Shown here in pieces: positions 7,905 through 17,121 of a stretch of 64,000 nt of DNA. Position numbers and translations under genes: made by a program. The notes under the pieces were generated by a model. The model was not told the DNA's origin, ran no database searches, and was given only the letters and a program-made list of their open reading frames with translations. Within the stretch, counting starts at the first letter, position 1, and each line of letters starts with the position of its first letter. The DNA comes from Erythrobacter sp. (GTDB taxonomy: Bacteria; Pseudomonadota; Alphaproteobacteria; Sphingomonadales; Sphingomonadaceae): positions 1 to 64,000 of the forward strand of contig DAICXZ010000009.1 of the NCBI GenBank assembly GCA_027311945.1, given 5' to 3'.

Positions 7905-9491
7905 ATGGCATCGCCCCCGGAAAAGCCTATCAGCAGCATCGCTCGCGCCGCGGAGATTGGCCGAATCTTAATGAGGCACGGTGCGAAGACTCTCGCCGGA
8001 GCCCTCGGATTTATTCCCTCTTCGAGCAATGTCATCGATCCTCGCGAATTTCGTCCGGCCGCAGTTGTCGCGTTCCTCCGTGACATCGGGCCAGTCGGCA
8101 TAAAGCTGGGGCAGCTCCTCGCCACCCGAAGCGATCTGTTTACCGAACACTGGATCACTGCATTCTCAACTCTGCACGATCAGGTGTCGCCGGTGCGCTT
8201 CGCAGATATCGAGCCCGTACTTGCTTCAAGCTGGGGTGAGGACTGGCGGAACGACTTTGCGCAGTTCGACGAACAGCCTCTGGCGTCCGCCTCGATTGCA
8301 CAGACCTATTCCGCCAAGCTACGGGACGGTAGCGAGGTCATCGTGAAAGTTCGCCGCCCGGGCACCGCCGCGCGCATGGAAGCTGATGTGCGCCTGCTTG
8401 TGCGTCTTGCCGAGATCGCGGAAGCACGCTCGCCTGACATCGCGCGTTACCGGCCAGTCGAGTTTCTGCGGACCTTCGGCCGCAATCTTGCCTGGGAGAT
8501 GGACCTCGCTGCGGAATCCCGAGCCTGCGAGCGGATCGGCGCATATCTCGAAACCATCGGCGTCAGGACCCCGGCCATCCATTGGGAACTGACCGGGCTG
8601 CGGGTGAACGTTCAGGAACGCCTGTACGGCAGGCCCGCGTCTTCGCTGGGCGCCTCATCGGGCGATCCGGAGGTGGCGGCGTTCGCCAAGTGCTATGCCA
8701 ACGCAGTCCTGCGCATGATCATTCTGAACGGCGAATTCCACGGCGACCCTCATCCCGGCAATGTTTTCCTGATCGGCGAGCAGGATGTCGGCTTCATCGA
8801 CTTCGGATCGGTCGGGACGCTCACCAAGGCCAGGCGCGACGAGATCGTCCGCCTCGTGCTTGCGATTGCTGGTGAGGAAACCAGCGATGTCGCGGATGTC
8901 CTGCTCGCATGGGCGGGGGAGCCGAAGGTGGATCGCGGTGCGCTCGCGGTGGATCTGGATCAGTTGATTGGAGAGTTCAGGGGGACCGTGCTATCTGGCA
9001 TCGAGTTCTCGCAGATTTTTTCCCGCGTTTTCGATCTGTTGCGGGATTATCGACTGGTTCTGCCACCTGATCTGGCCATTCTTCTGCGTACCTTGTTGAC
9101 TGCAGAGGGCTTCGTCCGATCGCTGGCACCGGACTACAACATCGCCGAAGAGACCCGGCCGATCATGACGGAGCTTCTCGCCGAGCGGTTCTCGCTCGGC
9201 AGCGCTCGGTCGGGTTTGAAGAGACTTCGCGGTCAGCTGCTGGGGTTGTCGGCGTCCTTGCCCGACATACTTGCCACTGCGAACTCGATCGCAAAGTCAG
9301 GATATGTGCCGGTTCAGCTCGATCCGCTCAGTATCGAGCAGCTCGCTGGACTTCGCAATGAGCGTCAGTCCTTGAAAGGCCCTCTAGCTGCCGCATTGAT
9401 CATAGCTAGCGCGTTGCTTGTCGATCAATCCTGGCTTCTGGCTGGCGGCGCGCTTGTGATTGCTGGGGTGGTGCTCATCCGAAAGTCATAA
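7905..9491 (+). CDS. ABC1/UbiB-family atypical kinase-like protein
   Basis: The protein is 528 residues from the ATG at 7905, four bases after the marR stop. It has the ABC1 family hallmarks: the KxGQ motif in GIKLGQLLATR near residue 64, the Ala-rich loop and lysine strand (ASASIAQTYSAKL, VIVKVRRPG), and the catalytic and metal-binding stretch FHGDPHPGN...VGFIDFGSVG. Two hydrophobic segments at the C-terminus should anchor it in the inner membrane. UbiB proteins support ubiquinone biosynthesis, but the island position and marR pairing make this more likely an accessory paralogue of unknown role. Confidence 0.85.
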   Translation: MASPPEKPISSIARAAEIGRILMRHGAKTLAGALGFIPSSSNVIDPREFRPAAVVAFLRDIGPVGIKLGQLLATRSDLFTEHWITAFSTLHDQVSPVRFADIEPVLASSWGEDWRNDFAQFDEQPLASASIAQTYSAKLRDGSEVIVKVRRPGTAARMEADVRLLVRLAEIAEARSPDIARYRPVEFLRTFGRNLAWEMDLAAESRACERIGAYLETIGVRTPAIHWELTGLRVNVQERLYGRPASSLGASSGDPEVAAFAKCYANAVLRMIILNGEFHGDPHPGNVFLIGEQDVGFIDFGSVGTLTKARRDEIVRLVLAIAGEETSDVADVLLAWAGEPKVDRGALAVDLDQLIGEFRGTVLSGIEFSQIFSRVFDLLRDYRLVLPPDLAILLRTLLTAEGFVRSLAPDYNIAEETRPIMTELLAERFSLGSARSGLKRLRGQLLGLSASLPDILATANSIAKSGYVPVQLDPLSIEQLAGLRNERQSLKGPLAAALIIASALLVDQSWLLAGGALVIAGVVLIRKS

Positions 9492-9879
9492 TGAAGGAGC
9501 AACTTAATTCGTGCACGGTCACGATACGGCGAAGCCGAACTTAACGAGGATTTCGTGCGCCTCACTTCAGCGACCAAGACGCATCGCGAAGAAAATTTTT
9601 CGACCTATTGCGATTGAAGGCTTATTTTCCTCAATCAGACGAAACTTTGGAACGGCAGCTTTCAGGCGTGTCCTCGCCTGACTTTATGGCCGCTATGAGG
9701 GCGCATTCCCAACCGTCCGCTTCGCCTGCCGCGGTCGACCGCTTTTAGCTCGACGCGACGTTCACCGGTGCCGACGTGAGCGGCCGGGCCTGGTCGGTCC
9801 CTTCCATTCCAACCATTCCAGCGGCGTGTGCGGTAGCGTCAGTGGACGCGCTTGACAGCGAGCACTATCCTAGGCCGCC
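9492..9879. other. 388-base stretch without a recognisable gene
   Basis: I see no homologous reading frame, tRNA or strong terminator here. Short open frames in this region lack ribosome-binding sites and family features. It may hold the promoter of the DUF6933 gene and decayed sequence between two accessory modules. Confidence 0.4.
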
Positions 9880-10452
9880 ATGTTCCACCTCCACTGCACC
9901 AAGAAGCTGCTTGATCGGATCAAACCCGAAATTGCTCAGCCCGGACCAAGCGACACCGCCCTGGGTAACTGGTATGCCACAGTGCTGTTCTGGAAGCCGC
10001 AAATTGCTTTGCTGGTTTCTGAGCACACGCTGCTTCCCGTGCTTATGCCGCTGGCCCCAGTGGCCACACTTGCTCGAAGATTCCCGGCACAATTGGCGCT
10101 GATTCTGGAGGAGCACGGCGTCCCTTCTGAATTCATCGCCCAAGAGGTCTGGCGCATGGACAAGGTCCAATACGCCAAGACAGCGAACCGCAGTGTCGTG
10201 GGAATTCTGAATGAGTTTGTTCGCCAGGCCGAGTTCTGGCTGGCCGCCTATGCCTATGAAAAGGGTGATCATGACGACCTTCAGGCGATTTCCGCCAAGC
10301 TAGCGGAGACACCATGTAGGCCGCTATACAAGGGACCGGTTTCGCCGGACAAGGCCCTCCACGAACTCGTAAAGGCTGGTGCGCATGCATCATCTGCTGG
10401 CCGTCAACTGCGCTCAGAGATCCTCGCAAACCCAGCTGATGCGGTCAGCTAG
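9880..10452 (+). CDS. DUF6933 domain-containing protein
   Basis: The protein is 190 residues. The first half matches the pattern I know for DUF6933: FHLHCTKKLLDRIKP at the start, LGNWYATVLFW, SEHTLLPVLMPLAP, LARRFPAQLALILEEHGVP and the TANRSVVGILNEF helix. No function is established for the family that I can name. The C-terminal 60 residues (from about 130) are not part of that pattern. The gene ends eight bases into the convergent RES toxin gene. A role tied to the neighbouring toxin-antitoxin genes is possible but unproven. Confidence 0.75.
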   Translation: MFHLHCTKKLLDRIKPEIAQPGPSDTALGNWYATVLFWKPQIALLVSEHTLLPVLMPLAPVATLARRFPAQLALILEEHGVPSEFIAQEVWRMDKVQYAKTANRSVVGILNEFVRQAEFWLAAYAYEKGDHDDLQAISAKLAETPCRPLYKGPVSPDKALHELVKAGAHASSAGRQLRSEILANPADAVS

Positions 10453-11179
10453 GATCGGGCGGCAAATCGACGATCCGGAAGACAGCGCCCGATCCAGCGT
10501 CACGGACTAGATCTACGCGCGCGCCATCCCAGTGATAGTCGAGGTGCCGCCCCTGTAGGGGGTTCGACGCGCAGTCCGGGTAGAAGAGCGCGACGCATTC
10601 CCCACCGGGATGCCGGATGCTCGGGTAGGCAATCCCGTTCGATCCCGCGCCCCTGAGGTGCCGCGCGACTGCTTGAGATGCCGCGTAGCTGTCGGGGTTG
10701 AGCCCCGGAACCGGCTCCCCCGCCCGAGTTCGGAGATCATGCAAGTCTGCATGGACTGCCATGACGATTTCCCGGAACTGCGAGGTCCATCCAGGCGCTT
10801 CCGTTGTCCGTGTCATGAAGCGGGCATGGTGGTGGATCGTCTCGAACAGTGCGGTTTCAAAACGGTCCCCAACATAGAGCACGCCGTAGCTGCCATCCGT
10901 AAACCGGCTCGGTCGATCGGTGCTGACGTGGGTGAATGGCGCCATGAGGTAGGAGGCCCCGTTGCCGCAGACACGGCGGTCAACCGGAATGAGGTCGAGG
11001 TTACCAATAGTCGCCATGATGCGAGGATTGGTCTTCTGCTCTGCCGAGATCAGCAGCGGCCAGTCAGCTGGATCAGCGATGTCCTCAAACAGGTCGATCG
11101 GCGGAAAGGCACTCCGGATGATCCGAACAGCGCCCTTCCACTCAGTTCGAGAAACGGGGATATTCGCCGCTTCGCTCAC
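10445..11179 (-). CDS. RES-domain toxin of a type II toxin-antitoxin system
   Basis: The protein is 244 residues with a RES domain. Arg in VYRS-like position (VRIIRSAFPP), YGVLYVGDRFETALFETIHHHARFM with the conserved Tyr and Glu, and SNGIAYPSIRHPGGECVALFYPD with the conserved Ser near the end. Characterised RES toxins (MbcT, ParT) act on NAD+ or ADP-ribosylate targets. The N-terminus is longer than in minimal RES toxins. Its start overlaps the stop of the upstream antitoxin gene by four bases, the usual antitoxin-toxin order. Confidence 0.87.
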   Translation of the reverse strand: MSEAANIPVSRTEWKGAVRIIRSAFPPIDLFEDIADPADWPLLISAEQKTNPRIMATIGNLDLIPVDRRVCGNGASYLMAPFTHVSTDRPSRFTDGSYGVLYVGDRFETALFETIHHHARFMTRTTEAPGWTSQFREIVMAVHADLHDLRTRAGEPVPGLNPDSYAASQAVARHLRGAGSNGIAYPSIRHPGGECVALFYPDCASNPLQGRHLDYHWDGARVDLVRDAGSGAVFRIVDLPPDPS

Positions 11180-11589
11180 CAGCCACCACGTTCAGCGTCG
11201 AGGTAGCGGCGCACCCGCATGATGTCGGTGAGCTCGCCTCCGAGCATCACGTCGAGCGCACTGGCTCCACCGAACGCGTCATTGGCTGCCCTAATCCAGG
11301 CATATCCCCGCGTCGCCTCCGAGAAGATGATCCGAAGCGCCTTATGGATGCCCATAAGGTTGGACAGACGCGCACGCCCATCGCGCGAAACGCGCCCGGC
11401 ACCTTCAGCCTTCCAGCGGCGATAGGAGCGCACTGGCATGTCGAGCAGCGTTGCCGCCTGGTCGTCGGTCAGCTCCCATTTGCCGAACAGATTGAGGACT
11501 GCCCGGAACATGGCAGCTGCCTCGTCCTGGGTAATCGGATCGGGACGGAAAGCGGTAACGGCAGTATCAACGGGTTGCAGAGCCAGCAT
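11176..11589 (-). CDS. Xre/MbcA/ParS-type antitoxin
   Basis: I place the start at 11589 because a GGAG sits seven bases upstream. The frame stays open to an ATG at 11631, but that ATG lies inside the likely operator. The 137-residue protein has an N-terminal helical DNA-binding region (LNLFGKWELTDDQAATLLDMPVRSYRRWKAEG) and the C-terminal antitoxin/toxin-binding domain (NLMGIHKALRIIFSEATRGYAWIRAANDAFGGASALDVMLGGELTDIMRVRRYLD). That is the DUF2384 plan. It should neutralise the RES toxin and repress the operon. Confidence 0.87.
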   Translation of the reverse strand: MLALQPVDTAVTAFRPDPITQDEAAAMFRAVLNLFGKWELTDDQAATLLDMPVRSYRRWKAEGAGRVSRDGRARLSNLMGIHKALRIIFSEATRGYAWIRAANDAFGGASALDVMLGGELTDIMRVRRYLDAERGGW

Positions 11590-11635
11590 GGCAAATCTCC
11601 ATATGGCATCATATACGCCATTCAATGCCATTTGG
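11590..11635. promoter_or_regulatory. Probable autoregulatory operator of the RES/Xre operon
   Basis: Immediately upstream of the antitoxin start are repeated ATGGC half-sites: on the minus strand ATGGCATT, ATGGCGTA and an inverted TGCCAT lie within about 35 bases. Xre/MbcA antitoxins bind such repeats to autorepress. Assignment rests on position and repetition only. Confidence 0.4.
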
Positions 11636-13487
11636 CAATCGCCTCTGAGGATGATGCCAATCTGGCCATCACGCTCGCCGCGCCTTCTATCGGCACAAAG
11701 AGCCGGGTCTGGTAGCGGATGATCTCAGTGAAGCAGCCTTGGGCCTTGTACCAGTCGAGACGGGCTACGCTCCAACCGTTCAGCTCAATTCGCTGTGAGC
11801 CGTTGACCAGGCTGCGTTTGACCATGAGCTTCTCGCGGCCCGCGAATTCCATGGCGCGGCCCATCGCCAGGACGGTCTGGACAATGTCGTCGGTGGAAAG
11901 CGTCTTTTCCCGTTCGAGACCAAGCGCCCGGCACAGTTCGGGCACGCAATGGACGGGAACCTCACGGCCTAGCAGCGAGCGACCATCGGCTGCCGAGATG
12001 CGGCTCACCCTCACGAAATCCGAAGGGAGCTTGTCCCAGACCGGCAACAGGAGGCCCGTCGCAAGATAGAGGCGCTCGCGCTTGTGGCTGGTTTGCGCCT
12101 CCGCGACCTCGGTTGCCCAAGCCTCTCGGAAAGCGTCGATGGCAATATTCTCCCAGTTGCTCTCTGCCAACTGATCCTCGGTGATGTGACTGCGCTTCAG
12201 CGGACGCAGCAATTCGAAGCGGGCCACGCGCGTACCGTCATCGGCAAGAATACTGCGGGCGGGCACAATCAGTGCGACCCGACCTGAGCGGGTGTTCCGA
12301 ACCGGCCGCTGCCGCTGCCCGGTGATGCCGTGAAGCTCCTCAAGCCGCTTCAGCGTGAGCGGCTTCAGAGCTCTGGCGATCTCCAGTTCCAGCAGATGGG
12401 TCGTCGCACCTGAGGCCGGATCTGTGCGCAGCAGCGTGTCCGACAGGACCGTGAAGCCCTCGACCGCGATGGTCTCGAGGCCGAGGTCGAGTGTGCCGGC
12501 CTGCCGGGCGGCATCGATGCGCGCTTCGACCAGCCCCATGAACTCGTCAAAGATCGCGTTCTGTAGGGCTATGGGAAGCGCAAGGATGCGATTGAGCCAG
12601 CGCTGGATCGACGGCAGGTCATCGACCATTGAACCATCGGGTGCTTCGACCCTCAGGCCCGTCAGCTCCTGAAAACATCCGAGACTGACCGCTTCGAGCT
12701 TGCCGGTGAACAACAGGCCGAACCAGCGATGGAGCGCCTCCTTGGCGTAGATGCTTTCGAGATTGTCGGCCGGATCAAACAGGTTCTGTCCTCCGGTTTG
12801 GCGCTGTCCGCGCGTCAGCGCCCCAAGACTGTCCAAGCGCCGCGCGATCGTCGAGATGAAGCGGCGTTCGCCGCGCACATCAGTCGTCACCGGTCTGAAC
12901 AGCGGCGCCGATGCCTGATTGGTGCGATTGGTCCGGCCAAGCCCCTGAATTGCGGCGTCAGCGCGCCAGCCCGGCTCGAGCAGAAAGTGGACGCGGCGGG
13001 CCTGGTTCTTCGCCGCCAGATCGGCATGATAGCTGCGCCCCGTTCCCCCGGCGTCGGAAAACACCAGGATACGCTTGGTGCCGTCCATGAAAGCCTGGGT
13101 CTCAGCGACGTTGGCGCGCGGCGACCGCGATTGGAGTTTCTGACGACCGTCGCGGCCGACGATGAGCCGGCGTGTACGCCCGGTGACTTCCGCCACCTGA
13201 TCAACGCCGAAGCGTTCGATGATTGCATCGAGTGCTGTGGCGATGGGAGGCAGGGCACAGAGCTGCTCGATCATCCGGTCGCGTGCGGCGAGTGCGGAGC
13301 GGCAGAGTACCGGTGCGCCTTGCTCGTCGCTCATCGGCTCGGAGCGAGGATTACCGTTTTCGTCGGTGAACACCGCCATCAGGCGGACAGGAAAGCTCTT
13401 GGCGAGATAGTCGATCACATATTCTTTGCAGTCGCAGTTTATGTCGAGCGTGGCGGCGCGAGGCGCAGGTTTCCTTCGGTTTTCCAT
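11622..13487 (-). pseudogene. 'Strawberry notch'-type helicase, C-terminal half (cut by RIT element)
   Basis: This 621-residue frame is the second half of the gene whose first half ends at 17139. From residue 25 (IDYLAKSFPVRL) it reads as the RecA-like lobe 2 and C-terminal domain of strawberry-notch helicases, with motif VI GLGRTNRTNQ at about residues 182-191. The first 24 residues (MENRRKPAPRAATLDINCDCKEYV) come from the RIT terminal repeat, which also supplies an ATG with GGAG seven bases upstream. The fragment could therefore be translated, but without Walker A and DEAH motifs it cannot be an active ATPase alone. Confidence 0.85.
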
Positions 13488-13503
13488 GATTTCACTCCAG
13501 ATA
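13416..13503. repeat. RIT left terminal inverted repeat
   Basis: These 88 bases are the reverse complement of 17034-17121 with about three mismatches. On the minus strand the repeat contains GGAG, seven bases, ATG, and then an open frame of 24 codons running out into the flanking host gene. Confidence 0.92.
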
Positions 13504-13536
13504 TTATGAGGGTTAGAGAGAGTGTTCGAAGACGGG

Positions 13537-14541
13537 TCAGGCCCGCCTTCGAACGTCAGTGAGCATTGTGATCAAGGCGTCGGAAGGCGGCTTGAAGCGC
13601 CCCGGCTTGATCGCAGGGGCACCGTGGGCTGCGAGAATCTGCAGCTTCTCTTCGGGATCGGCGCGCAAGTAGGTCTCGGTGCTCTGGATACTGGCGTGGC
13701 CGAGCCATAATGCGACCTTGCGAATGTCCCCCGTCGCCGCGAGCGTGTGCATCGCGCAAGAATGACGAAGCACGTGGGGTGTGACGCGCTTCCCAAGGAT
13801 CGACGGCTGCTTCGTCGCTGCCGTCTTGACGTGCTCGGCCAATCGGAACGCAAATCCGTCGCGGGTCATCGGCTGCCCGTTGGCATTGAGGAATATCTCG
13901 GTGACCTCAACTTGAGGCCGGATCGCAAGCCATGCGCGCAATGCGATCTGGGTCTCCTTCCACAGCGGCAGGACCCGTTCACGTCGCCCTTTGCCCATGA
14001 TGTGCATGGTGGACAGGGAGCGGTCCGGGAAATCGCCCAGTTGCAGCGTTACGAGTTCCGACACCCTCAGTCCGCCAGCATAGGTAAGATGCAGCATCGC
14101 GCGATCACGGGTGCCGAGGCGTGTCCGGGGATCGGGTGTATCGAGCAAAGCCTTGATCTCGGCCCGGTCGAGGTAATCGATCAGCGCCTTGTCTGTCTTC
14201 TTGGTCGGGATTGCTCTGACACGGAGTGCCTGATCGAGGCAGGCTGGAATCCGGTACTCGATGTATCGGAAGAAGGATCGGATCGCGGCGAGCCTGCCAT
14301 TGCGGGTCCGCACGCAGCTGCCGCGGCCGATCTCCACATGATCGAGGAAGGCCATGATCATGTCTGTGCCGAGATCCTCAACCTCGAGATCGGTCGGTCG
14401 GCGCTTCAGCCGATCGGCAGCGAACTGGACGAGGAGGACGAAGCAGTTGGCATAGGTCTTCACCGTGTGCGGGCTGACGGCGCGTTCGCGCGGCAGATGT
14501 TCCCGCAGATATGCCGAGAGATGGGGAGCAAGCGCCGTCAT
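13537..14541 (-). CDS. RIT tyrosine recombinase, third gene (RitC-like)
   Basis: This 334-residue protein has an N-terminal SAM-like core-binding domain (about 1-100) and a C-terminal catalytic domain. Catalytic residues visible are Arg159 in YAGGLRVSEL, a lysine in the MGKGRRER turn, the HVLRHSCAMH box, WLGHASIQ and Tyr in TETYLRAD. It is the last gene of the trio, and its start overlaps the stop of the second recombinase by four bases (ATGA). It appears intact. Confidence 0.93.
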   Translation of the reverse strand: MTALAPHLSAYLREHLPRERAVSPHTVKTYANCFVLLVQFAADRLKRRPTDLEVEDLGTDMIMAFLDHVEIGRGSCVRTRNGRLAAIRSFFRYIEYRIPACLDQALRVRAIPTKKTDKALIDYLDRAEIKALLDTPDPRTRLGTRDRAMLHLTYAGGLRVSELVTLQLGDFPDRSLSTMHIMGKGRRERVLPLWKETQIALRAWLAIRPQVEVTEIFLNANGQPMTRDGFAFRLAEHVKTAATKQPSILGKRVTPHVLRHSCAMHTLAATGDIRKVALWLGHASIQSTETYLRADPEEKLQILAAHGAPAIKPGRFKPPSDALITMLTDVRRRA

Positions 14542-15470
14542 GCCGCTTCTCCTTGAAAAAGTTGCTCGCTTGCAGCCGCAATGTCGCGCAGCAGCACTGG
14601 CGTGGCTTCGAGATACCAGTACGTGTTGGCGATCGACGCGTGCCCCAGGTAGACACTGAGACCGGCCATGTGGTGGGCAATGGCCTCCCTGTCACGCGGG
14701 CACGACTCAAGCGAGCGAACAGCGAACGTATGTCGCAGATCGTGGAGTCGCATGCCTGCCGTACCGGTTGCTCCACGATATCCGAGAAGCCGGGCCAACC
14801 TGACGAACACGACGTGGGCGCGCACCTTGTGCGGCGCCCGCCCCCGGATAGTGACGAACAGGTCATTACACTTGGCCGGGTGCTTCGCGCGGATCGCAAT
14901 GTAGGCTTCGAGTGCTTGGCGCGTCGATGGCTGCAAGGCGATCAGCCGCTGCTTGCCGAACTTGCCGTTGCGGACGACCAGCCCATCCTCGACCAGATCG
15001 TCGCACTGTAGGGCGAGAGCCTCGGAAATCCGGAGACCTGTCGCCGCGAGCAGGCCGAACAGGTAATGGTACGTGTATGGGCTAATCGTGCCATGGGGCG
15101 GAACGTTCAATGCCGCCGCCATGATCGCCCGCACCTGGTCCGGTTCGATGATGGTCGGAGTGGGACGTGGCCGCTTCCCCCGGCCGAAAACGCCGACAGG
15201 CGGGACTTCGTGGTCTGGGTCCTCGGCGTGAGCGAAAAGGCTGAAATTACGAGCAGCGTCGTACCTATGGCGAGCCACGTTCTGCGAGCTTGCCGTGTGG
15301 CACCAGTCGTAGATGCGCTGCACTCGGGTGTGCCGGTCACCGAAGCGTTCGGCGAAAGCGGCGTATTGGCGCAGCAGTCGTTCCTGTTCCGAGAACTTCC
15401 GCCCCAAGTCGCGATACAGCGAGACGTATCTGGCAATGTGCGTGTTCAGCATGACGGTTCTCCCGGCCAT
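14538..15470 (-). CDS. RIT tyrosine recombinase, second gene (RitB-like)
   Basis: The protein is 310 residues as drawn. A second start at 15452 (MLNTHIARY) would reduce the overlap with the first recombinase from 25 to 7 bases and may be the real one. The catalytic domain shows Arg in AATGLRISEAL, the LHDLRHTFAVRSL box, YLGHASIANTYWYLE with the nucleophilic Tyr. It is translationally coupled on both sides, as expected in RIT elements where all three recombinases are retained together. Confidence 0.93.
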   Translation of the reverse strand: MAGRTVMLNTHIARYVSLYRDLGRKFSEQERLLRQYAAFAERFGDRHTRVQRIYDWCHTASSQNVARHRYDAARNFSLFAHAEDPDHEVPPVGVFGRGKRPRPTPTIIEPDQVRAIMAAALNVPPHGTISPYTYHYLFGLLAATGLRISEALALQCDDLVEDGLVVRNGKFGKQRLIALQPSTRQALEAYIAIRAKHPAKCNDLFVTIRGRAPHKVRAHVVFVRLARLLGYRGATGTAGMRLHDLRHTFAVRSLESCPRDREAIAHHMAGLSVYLGHASIANTYWYLEATPVLLRDIAAASEQLFQGEAA

Positions 15471-16993
15471 GGCTGCGCGATCTTCATGAGCATCGGCAGG
15501 TCGACCTTGGCGTAGATGGCGGTGGTCTCGGGCGAGCTGTGGCGCAGGATCGTTCCAACGGACTCCAGCCCTGCGCCCGCGCGCAGCAAGTTGGTGGCAA
15601 GCGAATGCCGGAAAATGTGCGATCCGGTCGGCACGCCTTCGATCCCGCCGCGCTCATGCGTGCGTGCAACGATGCCGGCGATCTCCGCCGATGAGCGAAA
15701 CGAAAGGAACGGGGCTTGCGCGCGCACGAACAGATGCGGATCGGCGGTCTTGGGACGCGCCGTGGCAATGTAGTCCAGGATCGCGTCACCGACGTCCTGA
15801 GGCAATGGCAGGCGATCAGGCCGACGCGTCTTGCCCTTGACCGTCAGGTGGCCCGAGCGCCAGTCGATATCGTCGAGGTGCATATCCCGAATATCACCGG
15901 CACGCAGGCCAAGCCGGGCGAGCAGGAGAATGATGGCCTTGTCCCGAACTTCCACCGGGCGATCAGTCGGACATGCGCCGATGATCTGCTCGATCGTTGC
16001 CGGGTTGACGTGCCGGGGCAGCGTCGAAAGACGGTAGCGTTGCACTGATGGGATCGCGTGCAACAAAGCTGGACGGCAAACACCCTGCACGACCAGGAAC
16101 CGAATATAGCTCCTCATTATCGTGACGAGCAGTGATGCCGAACCCGGCGTCTCCTTGCTTCGTTGTTGAAACGCCCGCCTGAGGACGGCTGCATCCCATT
16201 GTGAAGGGTCGCCGAGCATAGGCATGAGCCGCCTGATATCGGCCCGGTAGCGCCGGATCGTCTCATCGGTCGCGCCGCGGTGTTGCTTGAGCCATGCCAG
16301 ATATGCCGCCATGTGCGGGTCGTCATCCGACACCGGTTCGACTGAAGGGATGACACCCCGGCCGCGCAAGAACTCGACGAAGTGCCGAGCGCCACGCCGC
16401 CGCCGCTTCGCGCCCGAGGCGACGAGCTTGCCCCGCTTGCGCCAGACCGGACAGCGGCAACCATGCGCCGCGTACTGGTCGAGGATCGCGTCATCGACAT
16501 CGGCCCACGACTGCCGCTTGATGCGAAGCCAAGCCACAATATGCTCGGCTTCCGACCGGTAGCCCTGTGCCACTCCAGGGGCGAGTTGCAGGCTGTCGAT
16601 TGCATCGGAGTAGTCGGTGAGGTGACGGGGGAGATCGTCGATCCCATCGTCGACTTCGATATACCCTTGATCTTCGAGGAACCGGACAAAGCGCCGGACC
16701 CGCGCAGCCTGATCAGTCTTATAGGCGGCTTGCTGAGCCGAGTATCCGTGGCACCGACAACGGTGCTTCTCGAACCGTCGGACGACTTGATCGTCGAGCG
16801 TACTGACCGGGATGGCATGCACATCCAGCCAATGCAGGAAATGACGGATCGCTGCACTGTACAGGATCGAACAGGCCGCTTCCTCCCTGACCCACAGAGA
16901 GGAGAGGAAGGCGTTGAATAGGGCATCTGAGCTGGGCGGATCTTCGATCCGGAGCTGTGCCGGACAAAACAGCTCTGATGATCTTGTTCTCAT
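15446..16993 (-). CDS. RIT tyrosine recombinase, first gene (RitA-like)
   Basis: This 515-residue protein is much longer than ordinary Xer-type recombinases, as is usual for the first gene of RIT elements. The extra N-terminal part contains cysteine-rich segments (KHRCRCHGYS and AAHGCRCPVWRKRG). Catalytic residues are Arg in LLARLGLRAGDIR, Lys in TVKGKTRRPD, SHIFRHSLATNLL, LRHSSPETTAIYAK with the Tyr. An AAGGA ribosome-binding site precedes the ATG. The promoter should lie in the roughly 40 bases between it and the right inverted repeat. Confidence 0.93.
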   Translation of the reverse strand: MRTRSSELFCPAQLRIEDPPSSDALFNAFLSSLWVREEAACSILYSAAIRHFLHWLDVHAIPVSTLDDQVVRRFEKHRCRCHGYSAQQAAYKTDQAARVRRFVRFLEDQGYIEVDDGIDDLPRHLTDYSDAIDSLQLAPGVAQGYRSEAEHIVAWLRIKRQSWADVDDAILDQYAAHGCRCPVWRKRGKLVASGAKRRRRGARHFVEFLRGRGVIPSVEPVSDDDPHMAAYLAWLKQHRGATDETIRRYRADIRRLMPMLGDPSQWDAAVLRRAFQQRSKETPGSASLLVTIMRSYIRFLVVQGVCRPALLHAIPSVQRYRLSTLPRHVNPATIEQIIGACPTDRPVEVRDKAIILLLARLGLRAGDIRDMHLDDIDWRSGHLTVKGKTRRPDRLPLPQDVGDAILDYIATARPKTADPHLFVRAQAPFLSFRSSAEIAGIVARTHERGGIEGVPTGSHIFRHSLATNLLRAGAGLESVGTILRHSSPETTAIYAKVDLPMLMKIAQPWPGEPSC

Positions 16994-17033
16994 GGTGGTT
17001 CCTTCGACTTGTTCAGGTCGAGGGAACCGTAAT

Positions 17034-17121
17034 TATCTGGAGTGAAATCATGGAAAACCGAAGGAAACCTGCGCCTCCTGCCGCCGCGCTCGACATAAAC
17101 TGCGACTGCAAAGAATATGTG
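17034..17121. repeat. RIT right terminal inverted repeat
   Basis: This is the partner of 13416-13503. On the plus strand it carries the same GGAG-ATG and the same short frame (MENRRKPAPP...CKEYV), which here runs into a TAA at the palindrome, so no fusion protein is made on this side. Confidence 0.92.
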
